Assembly: GCF_001665685.1 (NCBI RefSeq) | Contig: NZ_LZTB01000130.1 | Coordinates: 62,001-126,000 of the forward strand | Direction: 5' to 3' | Source of the DNA: Mycobacterium sp. 852013-50091_SCH5140682 | GTDB taxonomy: Bacteria; Actinomycetota; Actinomycetes; Mycobacteriales; Mycobacteriaceae | Length of the DNA: 64,000 bases | Shown here: one piece after another, positions 50,463-60,045 of the stretch | Layout of the letters: each line of letters starts with the position of its first letter | Numbering within the stretch: position 1 is the first letter of the stretch | Program-made: the position numbers and the translations under genes | The notes under the pieces: model-generated | Seen by the model: only the letters and a program-made list of their open reading frames with translations | Databases searched by the model: none | What the model was told of the DNA's origin: nothing

Positions 50463-50900
50463 TCAGATGTGTTCGCCCAGTCGTTCGAGCAGCGGCAGCG
50501 CGGCCGCGAGGGTGTGCAGTTCGTCAGCGGAGAACTGCTCCTTGAGGATCTCGGCGAAATGGCGGACCCGGGCATCTCTCTTGTGCTGCAGGATTTCGGA
50601 TCCCGCTGCGGTGATCGACATGATGTGCCGACGGGCGTCGCGCGGATCGCGCGTGCGTTGCACGAAACCGCGGGACTGCAACGTTGCGAGGGTGACGCCC
50701 ATCGCCTGGGGGCTGATCTGTTCGATCCGTGCCAGATCAGCCGCCGACGTCGGCCCGCCCCGATCGAGGCGCTCGAGTGCGGCCCGCTCGGGGAGGGTCA
50801 AGTCACCGGGCGCCTGCAACTGCCGGACGCGCCGGGTGATCAGTGCGATACCACCGAACAGTGCGGCGGCGATGTGCTCAGGGGACGACGGCTCCGCCAT
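50463..50900 (-). CDS. MarR-family transcriptional regulator
   Basis: A protein of 145 aa with the winged helix of MarR proteins: LPERAALERLDRGGPTSAAD, LARIEQISPQAMGVTLATLQ, SRGFVQRTRDPRDARRHIMS and ITAAGSEILQHKRDAR. A long palindrome (50918-50946) lies directly upstream of its start, the expected place for autorepression. The LLM oxidoreductase gene follows after 52 bp and is probably in the same transcript. The ligand is unknown. Confidence 0.92.
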   Translation of the reverse strand: MAEPSSPEHIAAALFGGIALITRRVRQLQAPGDLTLPERAALERLDRGGPTSAADLARIEQISPQAMGVTLATLQSRGFVQRTRDPRDARRHIMSITAAGSEILQHKRDARVRHFAEILKEQFSADELHTLAAALPLLERLGEHI

Positions 50901-50917
50901 ATGGCCAACCTAGGTTT

Positions 50918-50946
50918 ATCAACCTAGATTGTCAATCTGGGTTGAT
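50918..50946. promoter_or_regulatory. MarR operator candidate (29-bp inverted repeat)
   Basis: Arms ATCAACCTAGATTG (50918-50931) and CAATCTGGGTTGAT (50933-50946) around one T match in 13 of 14 positions. A further AACCTAGGTT half-like palindrome overlaps upstream (50907-50916). It starts 17 bp before the MarR gene. The symmetry and place leave little doubt that it is a regulator site. Confidence 0.8.
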
Positions 50947-51003
50947 GATTAGGCGAAGGCCGGGGAGCGCCAAAGTGATTGAGCGAAACGCACCTGGAAA
51001 ACG

Positions 51004-51039
51004 ACAACGGCGGACCGGAACAATCCGGTCCGCCGTTGT
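51004..51039 (-). terminator. Intrinsic terminator of sigA
   Basis: A perfect 16-bp stem (ACAACGGCGGACCGGA / TCCGGTCCGCCGTTGT) with a 4-nt loop, 10 bp after the sigA stop on the minus strand. It is followed in that direction by CGTTTTCC. This is the most canonical terminator in the window. Confidence 0.9.
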
Positions 51040-51049
51040 ATCGACGTTG

Positions 51050-52474
<1,425 letters not shown>

Positions 52475-52603
52475 GTACACCCTTTCGGTCTTTCGTAGTT
52501 CGGTGGGCATGGGCATACACCACCGAAAGCGTCGGCTGTCGAATGTTGGCGTTGGTATCGGCTGGGATCTTCGCCGCTATTCGGTAGGCGGCCGCCGAGC
52601 ACC

Positions 52604-52609
52604 ATTGTA
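52604..52609 (-). promoter_or_regulatory. Possible sigA -10 element
   Basis: On the minus strand the sequence reads TACAAT, a perfect mycobacterial -10, about 130 bp before the sigA start. No good -35 is found 16-18 bp upstream. A GTGTGCGTACAC palindrome (52618-52629) lies in the -35 area. The assignment is tentative. Confidence 0.35.
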
Positions 52610-52721
52610 ACGACAGTGTGTGCGTACACCGTGCCGAGCGGCAAATTTTGCGCCGTCGAGAAGCGGAGCGGATCGCGCACGGCCGTGGTGAACCGCCGGT
52701 ATCCGACAGTCGAACGCGAAG

Positions 52722-53528
52722 CTACCGACCGGTAGCTGTGACATCCGCGACGGCGGCCATCGCGGCGCCGACGATGCCCGCGGTGTTCTGCAGCGTCGCA
52801 GCAACCACCGGGGTGCGGTTCTTCAGCAGCGGAATCCACTTGTCGGCCTTGCGGCTGATGCCCCCGCCTGCGATGAACAGATCGGGCCAGATGGCGTTCT
52901 CGATGACGGTCAGAACCTTGGTGACCTCTTCGGTCCAGCGCTCGTAGCTCCAGTCCTTGCGCTCCTTGACCGACGAGGCGGCTCGGTGCTCGGCTTCCTT
53001 GCCGCCGACCTCAAGGTGGCCAAACTCGGTGTTGGGCAACAGCACACCGTTGTGGATCACCGCGGAGCCGATCCCGGTGCCGAAGGTCAGCAAGACGATC
53101 ACGCCGCTGTTGTCCTTGCCCGCGCCGAACTGCTCCTCGGCGAGTCCGGCCGCGTCGGCGTCGTTGAGCACCGTGACGTGCTGGCCGCCCAGCTCGGCGC
53201 TGATGACCTCTGCGGCGTTGACCCCGATCCAGCCCTTGTCGACGTTGGCGGCGGTGCGCACGACGCCGCTCGTGACCACGCCGGGGTAGGTGACCCCGAG
53301 GCTGCCGGTCCAGCCGAACTCCCGAACCACCGCGGCGACCGTCTTGGCTACCGCTTCCGGCGTCGAGGGTTGGGGCGTGTCGAGCTTGAACCGCTCGCCG
53401 ATGAGCTGCCCGGTATCGAGATCGACGATGCCGCCCTTGACGCCGCTGCCACCCACGTCGACGCCGAAACCGCGCCGGGTAGAGCCGTCGACGGCAGATT
53501 CGGCTGCGGGGATATCGGGTGCGGTCAT
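52722..53528 (-). CDS. ppgK: Polyphosphate glucokinase PpgK
   Basis: A protein of 268 aa from the ATG at 53528 (GAGGAGCTCCC ribosome site). ROK-type sugar kinase with the polyphosphate glucokinase pattern: FGVDVGGSGVKGGIVDLDTG, VTYPGVV, LNDADAAGLAE, LLTFGTGIGSAVIHNG, EFGHLEVGG. It phosphorylates glucose with polyphosphate or ATP in the cytoplasm. It is adjacent to sigA as in M. tuberculosis (Rv2702 next to Rv2703) and divergent from suhB. Confidence 0.96.
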   Translation of the reverse strand: MTAPDIPAAESAVDGSTRRGFGVDVGGSGVKGGIVDLDTGQLIGERFKLDTPQPSTPEAVAKTVAAVVREFGWTGSLGVTYPGVVTSGVVRTAANVDKGWIGVNAAEVISAELGGQHVTVLNDADAAGLAEEQFGAGKDNSGVIVLLTFGTGIGSAVIHNGVLLPNTEFGHLEVGGKEAEHRAASSVKERKDWSYERWTEEVTKVLTVIENAIWPDLFIAGGGISRKADKWIPLLKNRTPVVAATLQNTAGIVGAAMAAVADVTATGR

Positions 53529-53689
53529 TGGGAGCTCCTCTGCGGGACAGACGGTTGCGGGGCCGATTGGCAGGAGGGCGAGCCGGCTAATGGCGCCGCG
53601 CCTCACCCTAATAGCTCGCCAACGCTCACGCGGGCGGTCTGCCATCCCGCGAGCGACTTTTCGGCAGAAAGATATGTTGCGATAGGAGG

Positions 53690-54544
53690 GTGACAGACAA
53701 CAGCACCGACCCGGCCGTCCTGCGCGGAGTAGCCGAACAGTTGGCGACCGAAGCCGCCGCACTCGTCCGACGCCGTCGTATCGAGGTATTCGGCGAGGGG
53801 GAGTCGGACGACGCCGGCCAAGCACATGACGAAGTCCGTACCGTGCGGTCCAAGAGCACGCGGACCGACCCGGTGACCATCGTCGACACCGAGACCGAGC
53901 GATGGTTGCGCGAGCGGCTTGCCGTGCTGCGGCCCGACGACGAGATTCTCGGCGAGGAAGAGGGCGGCCGCAGCGGCAGCGACGGGCTGCGCTGGGTGAT
54001 CGACCCCATCGACGGCACCGTCAACTTCGTCTATGGCATCCCGGCCTACGCCGTGTCGGTGGCCGTGCAGCTCGACGGCCGGTCGGTGGCCGGCGCCGTC
54101 GCCAATGTCGCCGCCGGATCGGTGTATTCAGCGGCAGTGGGCCAGGGGGCCGCCGTGCTGCATGACGGGGTCAGCACGCCGCTGCGGTGCACTGCGGTCG
54201 ACGATCTGGGCATGGCCCTGGTGGGAACGGGGTTCGCCTACGTCCCCGAACAGCGGCGCCGACAGGCCGAAGTGCTCGCACAGCTGCTGCCCGCGGTCCG
54301 GGACATGCGTCGGCTCGGCTCGTGCGCACTGGATCTGTGCATGGTCGCCGCCGGCCAGCTCGACGCCTACTACGAGGAGGGCGTGCACGTGTGGGACTGG
54401 GCGGCAGGGGCGTTGATCGCCGCCGAGGCGGGGGCCACGGTGTGGTTGCCTGCCATCACGGGCTCCGGACGCGTGGGTGCTGCGGCACCCGGTGTCGCTA
54501 CTGCGCTGCGCGACGCCCTAGCAGGCGCCGGTATGGATCTTTGA
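53690..54544 (+). CDS. suhB: Inositol monophosphatase family protein SuhB
   Basis: A protein of 284 aa from the GTG at 53690, preceded by AGGAGG. Family motifs: EILGEEEGG (metal Glu), WVIDPIDGTVNFVYGIPAYA, and WDWAAGALIAAEAGATVWLP. It dephosphorylates inositol-1-phosphate, feeding phosphatidylinositol and LAM synthesis in mycobacteria (orthologue Rv2701c). Its 3' end overlaps the convergent cei gene by 27 bp. Confidence 0.96.
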   Translation: MTDNSTDPAVLRGVAEQLATEAAALVRRRRIEVFGEGESDDAGQAHDEVRTVRSKSTRTDPVTIVDTETERWLRERLAVLRPDDEILGEEEGGRSGSDGLRWVIDPIDGTVNFVYGIPAYAVSVAVQLDGRSVAGAVANVAAGSVYSAAVGQGAAVLHDGVSTPLRCTAVDDLGMALVGTGFAYVPEQRRRQAEVLAQLLPAVRDMRRLGSCALDLCMVAAGQLDAYYEEGVHVWDWAAGALIAAEAGATVWLPAITGSGRVGAAAPGVATALRDALAGAGMDL

Positions 54545-55168
54545 CAGCAGCGCCGAATCGGCGGGGCCGGTGGCGTCGGGGCGCAGGCTGGCCAGCACGG
54601 CGTTGATGTCGTCGCTGCTGGCGAGTTCGCTGAATTCGGTGCCCAACGCCAGATCGACTGTGGCATCCGGCCTTTCGTCCTGGAACAGCTCGGTGCACGG
54701 CGCCACGAGCCAGACCGCCGCCGCCGCGGCTCGACCCGTCGGGCCGAACCGGATCTGGCCCTGGCATTCCAGCCGGGTGTGGGTGTAGATCGGATCGTTG
54801 GCGGCTTCGGGCTGGGCGAAACCCAGGTCGCGCAGTTCGCCGGCGATCTCGCCGGCTTGCCCGCCCTGTCCGCTGGCGTTGAGCACCCGGATCTTGGTGT
54901 CGCTGAGCGCCGCGGGCGTGGTGTCGGTCATCGCCGATCTGGCCACCTGTTCGCCCAGTTTGGGAGTCGCGGGGTCGGTGGCAGGTGGCGGCGGGTTGCA
55001 CACCGTGGCCTCACGGACATCGGCGGGCCGATTGAGCGCGATGATCCACACCACCAGTGCAACCACCGCCAGGATGGCGAACAGCACGATGGCGGGGACG
55101 GTGTTACGCCGACGGAACGGCCGACCGTGTCGGTCGAACGCGGTGCCGTCGGTGATTTGTGCGACCAC
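54518..55168 (-). CDS. cei: Cell envelope integrity protein Cei
   Basis: A protein of 216 aa with one N-terminal TM (VPAIVLFAILAVVALVVWII) and an extracytoplasmic LytR_C domain (KIRVLNASGQGGQAGEIAGE, LRDLGFAQPEAANDPIY). It corresponds to Rv2700 (Cei/VirR), a membrane protein needed for envelope integrity and vesicle control. Four Cys residues lie outside the membrane. It is divergent from the DUF4193 gene across the CRP-type site at 55223. Confidence 0.95.
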   Translation of the reverse strand: MVAQITDGTAFDRHGRPFRRRNTVPAIVLFAILAVVALVVWIIALNRPADVREATVCNPPPPATDPATPKLGEQVARSAMTDTTPAALSDTKIRVLNASGQGGQAGEIAGELRDLGFAQPEAANDPIYTHTRLECQGQIRFGPTGRAAAAAVWLVAPCTELFQDERPDATVDLALGTEFSELASSDDINAVLASLRPDATGPADSALLSKIHTGAC

Positions 55169-55222
55169 CCCTGCACTCTAAAGGCACGGTTGCCCTGCAC
55201 AGCGGCAGAGTCCGGGCAAGGG

Positions 55223-55238
55223 TGTGATGTAAATCACA
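55223..55238. promoter_or_regulatory. CRP/Cmr-type binding site
   Basis: TGTGATGTAAATCACA fits the TGTGA-N6-TCACA consensus of mycobacterial CRP (Rv3676) perfectly. It lies in the divergent region between cei (start 55168) and the DUF4193 gene (start 55335), 55 bp and about 97 bp away. cAMP-responsive control of one or both is likely. Confidence 0.75.
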
Positions 55239-55334
55239 CTGCAACATGTGGCAATAAGGGCACGAATCGTTTGGGTAATGCGTTCGACGCTGGTACAAAC
55301 CTCTGCTGCAAGGTTTAGGGAGGGGACAGAGCTT

Positions 55335-55637
55335 ATGGCTACCGATTACGACGCGCCGCGGCGAACCGAGACCGACGAGGTTTCCGAGGACTCACTTGAG
55401 GAGCTGAAGGCCCGACGTAACGAGGCGCAGTCGGCCGTCGTCGATGTCGACGAATCGGAATCCGCCGAATCGTTCGAGCTGCCGGGAGCGGATCTCTCCG
55501 GCGAAGAGCTTTCGGTGCGGGTGGTTCCGAAGCAGGCTGACGAGTTCACCTGCTCCAGCTGCTTCTTGGTGCACCACCGCAGCCGTCTCGCCAGTGAGAA
55601 GGACGGCGTGATGATCTGCACGGACTGCGCCGCCTGA
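55335..55637 (+). CDS. DUF4193 protein (Rv2699c orthologue)
   Basis: A protein of 100 aa with MATDYDAPRRTETDEVSEDS, LEELKARRNEAQ, an acidic middle, and a C-terminal zinc motif FTCSSCFLVHHRSRLASEKD then ICTDC (CxxC, HH, CxxC). It has been conserved next to cei and dut in mycobacteria. Its function is unknown; the four-Cys motif suggests zinc binding, perhaps with RNA polymerase or ribosome, but nothing proves this. A strong GGGAGGGGA ribosome site precedes the ATG. Confidence 0.92.
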   Translation: MATDYDAPRRTETDEVSEDSLEELKARRNEAQSAVVDVDESESAESFELPGADLSGEELSVRVVPKQADEFTCSSCFLVHHRSRLASEKDGVMICTDCAA

Positions 55638-55646
55638 CCGGCGCGC

Positions 55647-56126
55647 TCAGTCCTGCAGGGCGGCGAGCACGCGGTCTGGATGACGGGTACTGATCAGCCA
55701 GTACGGGGTGGGGTCATCCGGATCGTCGAGTACTAGCAGCACCATCGGGCCGACCCAGGCTCGGTGCACCACATAGGCCGCCGGGTCGAGCTGACGACCC
55801 AGGGCGGCCGTTTTGGCCGAGCGTGGCACTTCGGCAGTTCGGGCGATGACACTGGTCGGCAGGTGCGCGCCGCCGATCCATAGTTCGGTGCCGCCGCCTG
55901 GGCGGCCGACGACGCGCAATTCGACCTTGCTGAACCAGCTCAGCACGGCGCCCGCCACGCCGAACAGCACTACGAACGACACCCAATTGGGCAGTGCGGA
56001 AACGGCCTGATTGACCTCGAGGGCGATGAGCGTTGCCAGCACTGCTGCCGGCAGAATCCACCACCACGGCACCCACAACCGCTCGTGGTAGCGCACGGTT
56101 TGGGTGGTTGCGCGCGTGTCTGACAC
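55647..56126 (-). CDS. DUF3093 membrane protein (Rv2698 orthologue)
   Basis: A protein of 159 aa from a GTG at 56126. Two TM helices (YHERLWVPWWWILPAAVLAT, WVSFVVLFGVAGAVLSWFSK) are followed by a soluble domain with RQLDPAAYVVHRAWVGPMVL and PYWLISTRHPDRVLAALQ. The order and pattern match DUF3093/Rv2698. It overlaps nothing upstream and is divergent from dut (start 56152) by only 25 bp. The function is unknown. Confidence 0.88.
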   Translation of the reverse strand: MSDTRATTQTVRYHERLWVPWWWILPAAVLATLIALEVNQAVSALPNWVSFVVLFGVAGAVLSWFSKVELRVVGRPGGGTELWIGGAHLPTSVIARTAEVPRSAKTAALGRQLDPAAYVVHRAWVGPMVLLVLDDPDDPTPYWLISTRHPDRVLAALQD

Positions 56127-56151
56127 GTGGCTCAGAGTAATCTGTGACGTC

Positions 56152-56616
56152 GTGTCCAACTCTCTGGCGGTGGTCCGATTGGACCGCGATCTCCCGATGC
56201 CCACCCGGGCGCACGACGGCGACGCGGGCGTCGACCTGTACAGCGCGCAGGACGTCCAACTGGCACCCGGCCAGCGTGCGCTGGTTCCGACCGGTGTGGC
56301 CGTGGCCATCCCGCACGGCATGGTGGGGTTGGTCCATCCACGTTCGGGTTTGGCTGCGCGCGTGGGACTTTCGATCGTCAACAGCCCGGGCACCATCGAC
56401 GCCGGCTACCGCGGTGAGATCAAGGTCTCGCTGATCAACCTCGACCCCGAGACGCCCATCGAGATCAGCCGCGGCGACCGGATTGCCCAGTTGCTGGTGC
56501 AGCGGGTAGAACTTCCCGAACTGGTCGAGGTCACCTCGTTCGACGAGGCAGGCCTGGCCGACACTTCCCGTGGTGCAGGTGGCTACGGTTCCTCCGGCGG
56601 ACATGCGAGTTTGTGA
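56152..56616 (+). CDS. dut: dUTP diphosphatase Dut
   Basis: A protein of 154 aa from the GTG at 56152, the same length as M. tuberculosis Dut. The five dUTPase motifs are intact: HDGDAGVDLYSA, HPRSGLAARVGL, NSPGTIDAGYRGEI, RGDRIAQLLVQR, and the C-terminal RGAGGYGSSGGHASL lid. It cleaves dUTP to dUMP and keeps uracil out of DNA. The next gene overlaps its stop. Confidence 0.97.
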   Translation: MSNSLAVVRLDRDLPMPTRAHDGDAGVDLYSAQDVQLAPGQRALVPTGVAVAIPHGMVGLVHPRSGLAARVGLSIVNSPGTIDAGYRGEIKVSLINLDPETPIEISRGDRIAQLLVQRVELPELVEVTSFDEAGLADTSRGAGGYGSSGGHASL

Positions 56617-57341
56617 TGGCATACGGAAAACATGAAAAAGACCCGGTGACCGACGACGCGGTGACCGACGACGATTTCGAGGGCCCCTTCGATGTCGAGG
56701 ACTTCGACGACGCCTCGGTGGCTGCCCAGGGCCGGCTCGACCTGGGCTCGGTGCTCATCCCGATGCCCGACGGCGGCCAGGTTCAGGTCGAACTCAACGA
56801 GGCCGGGGCGCCGAGCGCCGTCTGGGTGGTGACGCCGAACGGCCGGTTCACCATCGCGGCATACGCAGCGCCCAAGAGCGCCGGGCTGTGGCGCGAAGTG
56901 GCCACCGAACTGGCCGACTCGCTGCGGAAGGACGCCGCGTCAGTCGTCATCGAAGACGGGCCATGGGGCCGTGAGGTGGTCGGCACCGGCAACGGCGGCG
57001 TGGTGCGGTTCATCGGGGTCGACGGCTACCGCTGGATGGTGCGGTGTGTGGTCAACGGCACTCCGGACACCATCGACGCGCTCGTCGAAGAAGCCCGGAC
57101 TGCGTTGGCCGACACCGTGATTCGCCGCGGTGAGACACCGCTTCCGGTGCGCACCCCGCTCGCGGTGGAATTGCCGGAGCCGATGGCTGCGCAATTGCGG
57201 GCAGCCGCTGCGCAGGCCGCCGCCCAGGCCGCGGGCGGTCAGCCCGAGCCGCCGCTGCAGCAGCAGGAGCCCGAGCCCGTGGCCCGGCGCAGTGCGCAGG
57301 GTTCGGCCATGCAGCAGCTCCGCACCATCACGGGCGGCTAG
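56616..57341 (+). CDS. DUF3710 protein (Rv2696c orthologue)
   Basis: A protein of 241 aa from the ATG at 56616 (a GTG 3 bp earlier is also possible). An acidic leader is followed by the conserved core (RLDLGSVLIPMPDGGQVQVE, SAVWVVTPNGRFTIAAYAAP, EDGPWGREVVG, VDGYRWMVRCVVNGTPDTID). It is overlapped with dut. It is conserved across mycobacteria; the function is unknown. Confidence 0.93.
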   Translation: MAYGKHEKDPVTDDAVTDDDFEGPFDVEDFDDASVAAQGRLDLGSVLIPMPDGGQVQVELNEAGAPSAVWVVTPNGRFTIAAYAAPKSAGLWREVATELADSLRKDAASVVIEDGPWGREVVGTGNGGVVRFIGVDGYRWMVRCVVNGTPDTIDALVEEARTALADTVIRRGETPLPVRTPLAVELPEPMAAQLRAAAAQAAAQAAGGQPEPPLQQQEPEPVARRSAQGSAMQQLRTITGG

Positions 57342-57365
57342 GTCCGGGGGGTCGCCAAGCCCGCG

Positions 57366-57423
57366 CGAATTCGACGTAACTGTCGTCGAACGCGCCTATT
57401 TCACGACTTTTTCGTCGATCTCG
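57366..57423. repeat. Diverged single copy of the palindromic repeat found four times at 33218-33628
   Basis: 58 bp that align with the 57-bp core of the tandem units. Shared are GACGT near the left arm, ATTTCACGAC near position 33 and the right end GTC-A-CTCG. Here the arms are CGAATTCGAC and GTCGATCTCG. It lies between the convergent DUF3710 and hydrolase genes and may act as a terminator. The outside flanks of the 103-bp unit are not conserved. Confidence 0.6.
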
Positions 57424-57449
57424 CGGATTGGTTTGGCGTCGGCCGGCCC

Positions 57450-58148
57450 TCACGCCTCCTGCAGGGCCGCCACGCACGCCTCGCCGACAATGCCCGTCTT
57501 CGCGCCCATCTCCTCCAGGGTGACCGTGCGCAGTGCGGCCCGTGGCGCGGCGGAGACCCATTCGAAGCCGACCTCTGCCGGGTGTACGGGATCGTCGGTC
57601 GCCACCACAACGCCCAGCGGTACCGTCAGTCGTTCCAGGTCAGCACAGTCGGGTGCCGGATGGCCCGCGGCCTCCTCCATCGCGTCGGGCAGTGTCGGCC
57701 ACTGCCCGACCCAGGACCGGGTCAACTCGTCGGCCAGCCAAGGCGGGCTGGACGCCCTCATCTGCGCCACCGTGGCGGCCAGGCCGTCTCGGCGCAACAA
57801 CTGTGCTGACTGGCGTGCCAGCAATGCGGCGGGCGCGTTCTCCGGTGTCCCGGTCCACGGCGGCAGTGCGGCGAGCACGGCCACTGCCCGGCCGGGATGG
57901 GCCAGTGCCCACGCGGTGGCCACGACGGCTCCGATCGACACCCCGCCGACGGCGATCGGACCGGAGCGGGCGGCGTCGTCGAGCGCGTCGCGATATCCGT
58001 CGACGAGCCGGTGCGGCTGGGGCGATGGCGTCACCAACAGCGCTCCGACCTCATGCAATGCGTCGGAAAACGCCCGGTAAACGTAGTCGTCATCGGACCC
58101 GGTGCCGGGTAACAGCACCGTGGTGACACCTCGGAGAATGACGTTCAT
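57450..58148 (-). CDS. Small alpha/beta hydrolase (Rv2695 orthologue)
   Basis: A protein of 232 aa from the ATG at 58148. Core strand VTTVLLPGTGSDDDYVYRAF, nucleophile elbow GGVSIGAVVATAWAL (Ser in GVSIG), and later GVVVATDDPVHPAEVGFEWV with the Asp and KTGIVG. The residue after the last strand that would be the catalytic His is not obvious. It sits at the same place as Rv2695 in M. tuberculosis. The substrate is unknown. Confidence 0.85.
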   Translation of the reverse strand: MNVILRGVTTVLLPGTGSDDDYVYRAFSDALHEVGALLVTPSPQPHRLVDGYRDALDDAARSGPIAVGGVSIGAVVATAWALAHPGRAVAVLAALPPWTGTPENAPAALLARQSAQLLRRDGLAATVAQMRASSPPWLADELTRSWVGQWPTLPDAMEEAAGHPAPDCADLERLTVPLGVVVATDDPVHPAEVGFEWVSAAPRAALRTVTLEEMGAKTGIVGEACVAALQEA

Positions 58149-58281
58149 CACATGATCCTGCCTGGCACTTGGGAGAATCGGCGCGCCGACCCGCGCCCGC
58201 GTGGCATTCGCGCAATAAGAGGTCTACCGTGGCGATGGTTGGGTGGATTCACAAAGAATCCGCGAAAGGTCAGGAGAGGCC

Positions 58282-58653
58282 ATGTCTACGGCCGAAGGGT
58301 ATCTGCGCCGGCTAACTCGACGCCTGACAGAAGACCCAGAGCAACTCGACGTCGAAGAGCTCAGTGACGAGGCGGCCAACACCGGCGCGATGAAGGCGAT
58401 CAATTGCCAGCGCGGCCAGGAGGTCACCATGGTCGGAACCCTGCGCAGCGTCGAATGTAATGGCAAAGGCTGTTCTGGCGGCGTGAAGGCCGAACTGTTC
58501 GACGGCACCGATTCGGTGATGTTGGTCTGGCTGGGCCAGCGCCGCATCCCCGGCATCGAATCCGGCCGCACTCTGCGGGTGCAGGGCCGCGTCGGTCAGC
58601 TGGAGAACGGCACCAAGGCGATTTACAACCCGCGTTACGAAATTCAGAAGTGA
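58282..58653 (+). CDS. OB-fold nucleic acid-binding protein (Rv2694c orthologue)
   Basis: A protein of 123 aa from the ATG at 58282 (CAGGAGAGGCC ribosome site). After a helical leader (TAEGYLRRLTRRLTEDPEQL) comes an OB fold: EVTMVGTLRSVECNG, GVKAELFDGTDSVMLVWLGQ, RRIPGIESGRTLRVQGRVGQ. OB proteins bind single-stranded nucleic acid or oligosaccharides. It is coupled to the next gene by a 4-bp overlap. Confidence 0.9.
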   Translation: MSTAEGYLRRLTRRLTEDPEQLDVEELSDEAANTGAMKAINCQRGQEVTMVGTLRSVECNGKGCSGGVKAELFDGTDSVMLVWLGQRRIPGIESGRTLRVQGRVGQLENGTKAIYNPRYEIQK

Positions 58654-59330
58654 GCTTGAGCGACGACAGCGCTCCCGCACCATCCACGAGTGAGCCCGAG
58701 CTGACCGCTGCCCGAGGTCGGGCGATCCTGGATCAGATGGGCGGAATCAGCGGCCTGATCTACTCGTCGCTGCCGGTGGTGGTGTTCGTCCCGGTTTCCA
58801 CCTTGTTCGGCCTGATGCCCGCGATCGGCGCGGCGCTCGGTGTGGCCACCCTAATTCTCCTCTGGCGGCTGATCCGGCATGACTCGGTTCAACCCGCGGT
58901 CTCCGGCTTCTTCGGCGTCGGTATCAGTGCGCTCATCGCCTACGTGGTGGGGGAGTCGAAAGGCTTTTTCCTGCTTGGCATCTGGACGTCGCTGCTCTGG
59001 GCCGTGGTGTTCGGCGTCTCGGTGCTCATCCGCAGGCCGATCGTCGGCTACATCTGGGGCTGGGCCAACTCCCACGACCGCGCCTGGCGTGATGTGCGTA
59101 AGGCTGTCGTGGCCTTCGACATCGCCACCGTCATCTGGGTGCTGGTGTTCGCGTCGCGATTCCTGGTGCAGCAGTACTTGTATCAAGCCGACCAGACCGG
59201 CTGGCTCGGCGTCGCCCGAATCGCCATGGGATGGCCGCTGACGGCCGCCGCCGCGCTCGTGACCTATCTGGCCATCCGCGTCGCGCGCAACGCCCTACAC
59301 GTCCACCAAGGCGCCGAGAGCACCGACTGA
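58650..59330 (+). CDS. DUF3159 membrane protein (Rv2693c orthologue)
   Basis: A protein of 226 aa from the GTG at 58650. A polar N-terminus (about 35 aa) is followed by six or so TM helices (SGLIYSSLPVVVFVPVSTLF, GVGISALIAYVVGESKGFFL, ATVIWVLVFASRFLVQQYLY and VARIAMGWPLTAAAALVTYL). It carries GWANSHDRAWRDVRKA between helices. A 4-bp overlap couples it to the OB-fold gene. The function is unknown. Confidence 0.92.
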   Translation: MSLSDDSAPAPSTSEPELTAARGRAILDQMGGISGLIYSSLPVVVFVPVSTLFGLMPAIGAALGVATLILLWRLIRHDSVQPAVSGFFGVGISALIAYVVGESKGFFLLGIWTSLLWAVVFGVSVLIRRPIVGYIWGWANSHDRAWRDVRKAVVAFDIATVIWVLVFASRFLVQQYLYQADQTGWLGVARIAMGWPLTAAAALVTYLAIRVARNALHVHQGAESTD

Positions 59331-59342
59331 GCGGTTTCCCGC

Positions 59343-60011
59343 TCAGCGCGCGGACGGGTCAAGCAGCAGTGCGCGCAGCTCATCCTCGACCTCGCTGACG
59401 GTCACGAACAACAGCTCGTCGCCACCTTCCAGCGGTTCATCGGACTGCGGCACGATCACCCGCGGGCCCCGCAGGATGGTCACCAACGAGGCGTCGCGCG
59501 GAAGATTCAGCCGTTTCACCGGCTTTCCGCCCCACGGGGTGTCGGCGGGCAGCGTGATCTCCACCAGGTTGGCCTGGCCCTTGCGGAATTCCATCAGCCG
59601 CACCAGATCACCCACGGCCACCGCCTCTTCGACCAGTGAGGCCAGCATCCGCGGTGTCGACACCGCGACGTCGACGCCCCAGTTCTCGTCGAACAGCCAC
59701 TCGTTGCGGGGGTCGTTGACCCGCGCCACCACCCGCGCCACCGCGAACTCCGTCTTGGCCAGCAGGCTGAGCACCACGTTGACCTTGTCGTCGCCCGTGG
59801 CCGCGATGACGACGTCGAACTGTTCGAGCTGCAGAGACTCCAGCACGGTGATCTCGCAGGCATCGCCCAGCCGCCAGTGCGCGGCCGGGATGGCGTCGAC
59901 GTCGATGTGCTCGAGGTTGCGCTCCAGCAGCGTCACCTCGTGGTTGTTCTCCAACAGTTCCCGGGCGATGGAGCGTCCGACGGCACCCGCACCGGCGATG
60001 GCGACCTTCAT
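59343..60011 (-). CDS. ceoC: TrkA-type potassium uptake regulator CeoC
   Basis: A protein of 222 aa. RCK/TrkA-N Rossmann domain (MKVAIAGAGAVGRSIARELL, ATGDDKVNVVLSLLAKTEFA, VARVNDPRNEWLF) plus a C-terminal TrkA-C domain (KGQANLVEITLPADTPWGGK). It binds NAD(H)/ATP and gates a K+ transporter. It is the orthologue of Rv2692 and lies 34 bp downstream of ceoB, in one operon. Confidence 0.95.
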   Translation of the reverse strand: MKVAIAGAGAVGRSIARELLENNHEVTLLERNLEHIDVDAIPAAHWRLGDACEITVLESLQLEQFDVVIAATGDDKVNVVLSLLAKTEFAVARVVARVNDPRNEWLFDENWGVDVAVSTPRMLASLVEEAVAVGDLVRLMEFRKGQANLVEITLPADTPWGGKPVKRLNLPRDASLVTILRGPRVIVPQSDEPLEGGDELLFVTVSEVEDELRALLLDPSAR

Positions 60012-60045
60012 CGACGCTCCTCCTCATGATCGTCGTGCGCGGGCT

